Assembly (NCBI RefSeq): GCF_032085515.1
Contig: NZ_JASXSX010000001.1
Coordinates: 620,001-684,000, forward strand
DNA: 64,000 bases
Source of the DNA: Gleimia hominis
GTDB lineage: Bacteria; Actinomycetota; Actinomycetes; Actinomycetales; Actinomycetaceae
Direction: 5' to 3'
Within the stretch, counting starts at the first letter, position 1, and each line of letters starts with the position of its first letter. Below are positions 61,702-64,000 of the stretch, piece by piece. The translations under genes and the position numbers were made by a program. A model generated the notes under the pieces. It was not told where the DNA came from. It searched no databases and was given only the letters and a program-made list of their open reading frames with translations.

Positions 61702-62550
61702 TTACATGCGATCCATCGTGTCTGGGTGTGAGCCCGTCCGGCCCTCCTCACCTAAATCCAAGCCTTCAATGATGTGCTTGTCCTTGTCCGTGAGTTTGAA
61801 ATCGAAAATGTCCGCATTTTCCGCCATCCTCTCTTTCCTGAGGGATTTGGGGAACACGATGTCGCCACGCTCAATAGCCCAACGCAACGCCACCTGCCCA
61901 GCTGTCTTCCCGTGCGCCTTCCCAACCTCTGTGAGTACCGGATCGTCGATCACTTTCCCACGTGCCAGAGGCGACCACGCCTCAATCGCAATATCGTGAC
62001 TTTGGCAGAACTCCCGCACCTCGTTGTTCGGCAAGAAAGGATGTACCTCAATCTGATTAATCGCAGGCTTAACGCTGCCCTCATCCAGAACCTTTTGCAG
62101 GTGGTCAACCTGGAAATTCGACACGCCTATCGACTTCGCTCGGCCATCCGCGTGAAACTCCTCAAGAACCTTCCAAGTGCTGACAAAATCCCCGCCATAA
62201 AGCGTAGGAAGTGGCCAGTGAATGAGGAACAAGTCCACATAGTCCACCCCCAAGTCCTTCAAAGACTGGTCGAAACTGCGACGAGCATCATCGGGTTCGT
62301 GATTGTTATTGTTCAGCTTAGTTGTAAGAAAAAACTCCGAACGCTCAAGCCCTGCGGTCTTCAGCCCCTCACCAACTTCTTTCTCGTTGTGGTACATCTG
62401 GGCGGTGTCGAAATGACGGTAACCGAGGCCAGCCCCCTCACGAACCACACGCGCAGCATCCTCAGGCGCAACTTTATACGTACCCAATCCAAGCTGGGGA
62501 ATCCCATGGCCATCATTCAGCGTAATTGTCGGTACATTCAGTCCAGTCAT
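61702..62550 (-). CDS. Aldo/keto reductase
   Basis: 282 residues of the AKR superfamily, close to 2,5-diketo-D-gluconate reductases. GYRHFDTAQMYHNEKEVGEG holds the catalytic Asp and Tyr, LTTKLN the Lys and LFLIHWPLP the His; IGVSNFQVDHL and PKSLRKERMAENADIF bind NADPH. It reduces aldehydes or ketones; the substrate is not determined. ATG behind AAGGAGG. Single gene. Confidence 0.93.
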   Translation of the reverse strand: MTGLNVPTITLNDGHGIPQLGLGTYKVAPEDAARVVREGAGLGYRHFDTAQMYHNEKEVGEGLKTAGLERSEFFLTTKLNNNNHEPDDARRSFDQSLKDLGVDYVDLFLIHWPLPTLYGGDFVSTWKVLEEFHADGRAKSIGVSNFQVDHLQKVLDEGSVKPAINQIEVHPFLPNNEVREFCQSHDIAIEAWSPLARGKVIDDPVLTEVGKAHGKTAGQVALRWAIERGDIVFPKSLRKERMAENADIFDFKLTDKDKHIIEGLDLGEEGRTGSHPDTMDRM

Positions 62551-63421
62551 TGATGCCTCCTTGACAATCTCTAAGTACCCCCTAGTCTATACAGCCCCTA
62601 ATCCCTATTCAGAAGGGGAAACGGCGGCCAAGCAGTGTCAAAATAACAAGCCGTGCGTAAAGTTAGGGGAACCTCAAATAACGCAAAAACAAGTCAGTTT
62701 TAGACGCAAATGCGAAAATGCTTAGAACTCAACTGCGCTAACACAATTCTTTGAGCGCTAACGAGCGTTTTTAAAGAATCTGTGCCCAGCTTCAAGAAAT
62801 GTCTCGCAATTAATCCTAAATAGCGCTATGGTGCTGTCCATAATATTAGCCACGGTATAACGTTAGGAGGCGGTGAATGCAGCACCAATATGCAAATCTG
62901 GGAATTTGCTGAAAACCCGGGTTAATCCACTCAAGTAGGGTGTGATGTGGCTCGCCAATATGGTAACTTAGAGCCAGCGAATGGAAACCTTTTCTCAAAA
63001 ACGAACGCTCTTGTGGACGGGAAGTGCTGAGAAAAGCAGCTCTGTTCGGCGTCATTGATGTGCAATGTTAGTGATGCTAAAACTCGGAACATAACGTTGC
63101 GTAAAATGATCTACTATAAGCAAATAGAAAGAATGTACGAGGCCTATTTGGTAGAAAGAAAGTGATTGCGAATTTGTGAAGTGATCTTTAATATCCGGTA
63201 AACATTTGGAAACATCTGGTTACTGGCAAAAGAACTTTTAGGGCAGTTTTGAAAGCCGTATTAGAGAAACTACAGACGCAAGACTGGGAATCTTTCGCTC
63301 CACTTCTTCATAACAGGCCGCTAACATTCGATCGGTTCAAATAACACAAGTTGGCCCGTGACTGTAAGGTAAGCCTCTAGGTCACGTGACGTACTAGAAT
63401 GCAGGAGCTATCAAGTCGACC
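62551..63421. other. AT-richer 870-base spacer with no recognised gene
   Basis: No frame here has a convincing composition or family match. A GTACCCCC motif occurs at 62575, and a short CGCT-AACG-AGCG hairpin followed by TTTTT near 62758. The base composition is lower in GC than the flanks, and GGTACC is absent. It may be a remnant or an edge of an accessory region. Confidence 0.4.
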
Positions 63422-64000
63422 ATGATACAAAAACAGGCGTTTTCGCAAGAGCTGCTACTGCTAACGCTTTGCTACATCTACGCAAATGGCGTTAACTCTG
63501 ACGAGCTCGCATCATCTTCAAATAAGTTTGACGGAGAAGAGCTCACTAAAGTTCTGAAACGTCTGAGGGTAAACGACGCCGAAGAGATAGCCGGCAAAAT
63601 CACCGAGCGCGCAAACCGCTCTTACGCGACGATCCAAAACGAAGGCGGAAAACTTTCCGTAACCCGTTACGATGCCGTCCGTCGACTAGTCCTGCGCGAC
63701 CTGCGGCTACAATCCGCCAAAGGAAAGCAGCTGTGGCCTCCAACGTCGCAGACAATCATCGCCCGGCTAGGCGGGCGATGGTCGCTAGCGCTCGAGCAAG
63801 TCGGTTTAGACGCAGGCTCCGACGGAAAACTCGGCCGCGCAAACGTCACATTCTCACCCGAAGACCGCGTCAAGGCCCTTAGAACCTTCATCAATGAATG
63901 CGAAGAACAGAACCAGGTAGCCTCCTACGCGGCCTACACCGAGTGGGCCCGAGAATCCGATAACCGGGTCCCATCAGGCGCATCCATGCGCCAAATCTAT
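63422..64000 (+). CDS. HNH-associated-repeat protein, 5' part (3' end outside window)
   Basis: An open frame of 193 codons starts at ATG 63422 and reaches the window end without a stop. After 115 residues of charged helices comes WPPTSQTIIARLGGRW followed by SLALEQVGLDAG, which resembles the homing-endonuclease-associated HNH repeat (PS-T-I---FGSW--AL--AGL). A second copy begins at ASYAAYTEWARE, then VPSGASMRQIY. These repeats bind DNA. The AGGAG before it is 14 bases away, a poor spacing, but a stop codon nine codons upstream rules out a longer start. Family function is unknown. Confidence 0.65.
   Translation, partial: MIQKQAFSQELLLLTLCYIYANGVNSDELASSSNKFDGEELTKVLKRLRVNDAEEIAGKITERANRSYATIQNEGGKLSVTRYDAVRRLVLRDLRLQSAKGKQLWPPTSQTIIARLGGRWSLALEQVGLDAGSDGKLGRANVTFSPEDRVKALRTFINECEEQNQVASYAAYTEWARESDNRVPSGASMRQIY

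Noticed and set aside
62846..63055. 69-codon minus-strand frame in the AT-richer spacer
   Set aside because: No good ribosome binding site, no family resemblance, isolated; likely chance.

Overview
The window reads as chromosome from a high-GC Gram-positive bacterium of the class Actinomycetes, most like a member of the Actinomycetaceae. The evidence is a giant type I fatty acid synthase with its own holo-ACP synthase, Lsr2, CarD, an actinobacterial DUF4235 protein, a GTP-dependent PEP carboxykinase, HAIR/CIRCE heat-shock operators and a surface protein with an LAxTG-type sorting signal. The genus cannot be fixed from the sequence alone. About 45 protein genes are supported. I saw no rRNA, tRNA, insertion sequence or CRISPR array.

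Layout. 1-3.3 kb: the C-terminal end of an SF1 helicase, then a minus-strand pair (sugar-kinase-like phosphotransferase and a THI5/NMT1-like binding protein without a signal peptide) behind a TPP riboswitch. 3.6-10.6 kb: uracil/xanthine permease, DUF2316 protein, YibE/F membrane protein, and a TetR regulator divergent from a glycerophosphodiesterase-MFS pair. 10.7-26.4 kb: a biotin and lipid block, birA-acyl-CoA carboxylase alpha-carboxyltransferase beta-fas-acpS, followed by bioY. It holds ligase, biotin enzyme, fatty acid synthase, ACP activator and biotin importer together. 26.5-30 kb: lsr2, gpmA and a coiled-coil surface protein whose signal-peptide region carries an 11-G tract that breaks the frame. 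30.3-41 kb: the carD-ispD-ispF-cysS-rlmB neighbourhood known from other Actinobacteria, here interrupted by an MFS gene, an inverted ispF, a frameshifted ABC exporter, a NIF3-like gene and fumC. 41-47 kb: proline uptake and catabolism (putP, putA). 47-54.5 kb: purA, pckG, a hypothetical gene, a DnaA-box-rich intergenic region and gdhA. 54.5-57 kb: a sterol-carrier-like protein and divergent ptsI/ptsH. 57-62.6 kb: DUF4235, RarD, a GalT-like DUF4921 protein, an ACT-domain protein, hsp20 and an aldo/keto reductase. 62.6-64 kb: an unexplained AT-richer spacer and the start of an HNH-repeat protein running off the window.

How the genes work together. Proline catabolism, glutamate dehydrogenase, fumarase, PEP carboxykinase and the general PTS proteins connect amino-acid carbon, the TCA cycle and sugar uptake. 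The birA-to-bioY block suggests fatty acid synthesis that depends on imported biotin.

Three patterns recur and are not explained by the genes. First, a short GGTACC-centred motif (roughly GRGGGTACYT) is scattered at about six times the chance rate in genes and spacers alike, often inside protein linkers. Second, many intergenic spacers contain minisatellites of 19-40 bp. Third, two genes are put out of frame exactly at a simple repeat (a G11 tract and an (AT)5 tract), as expected for phase variation.
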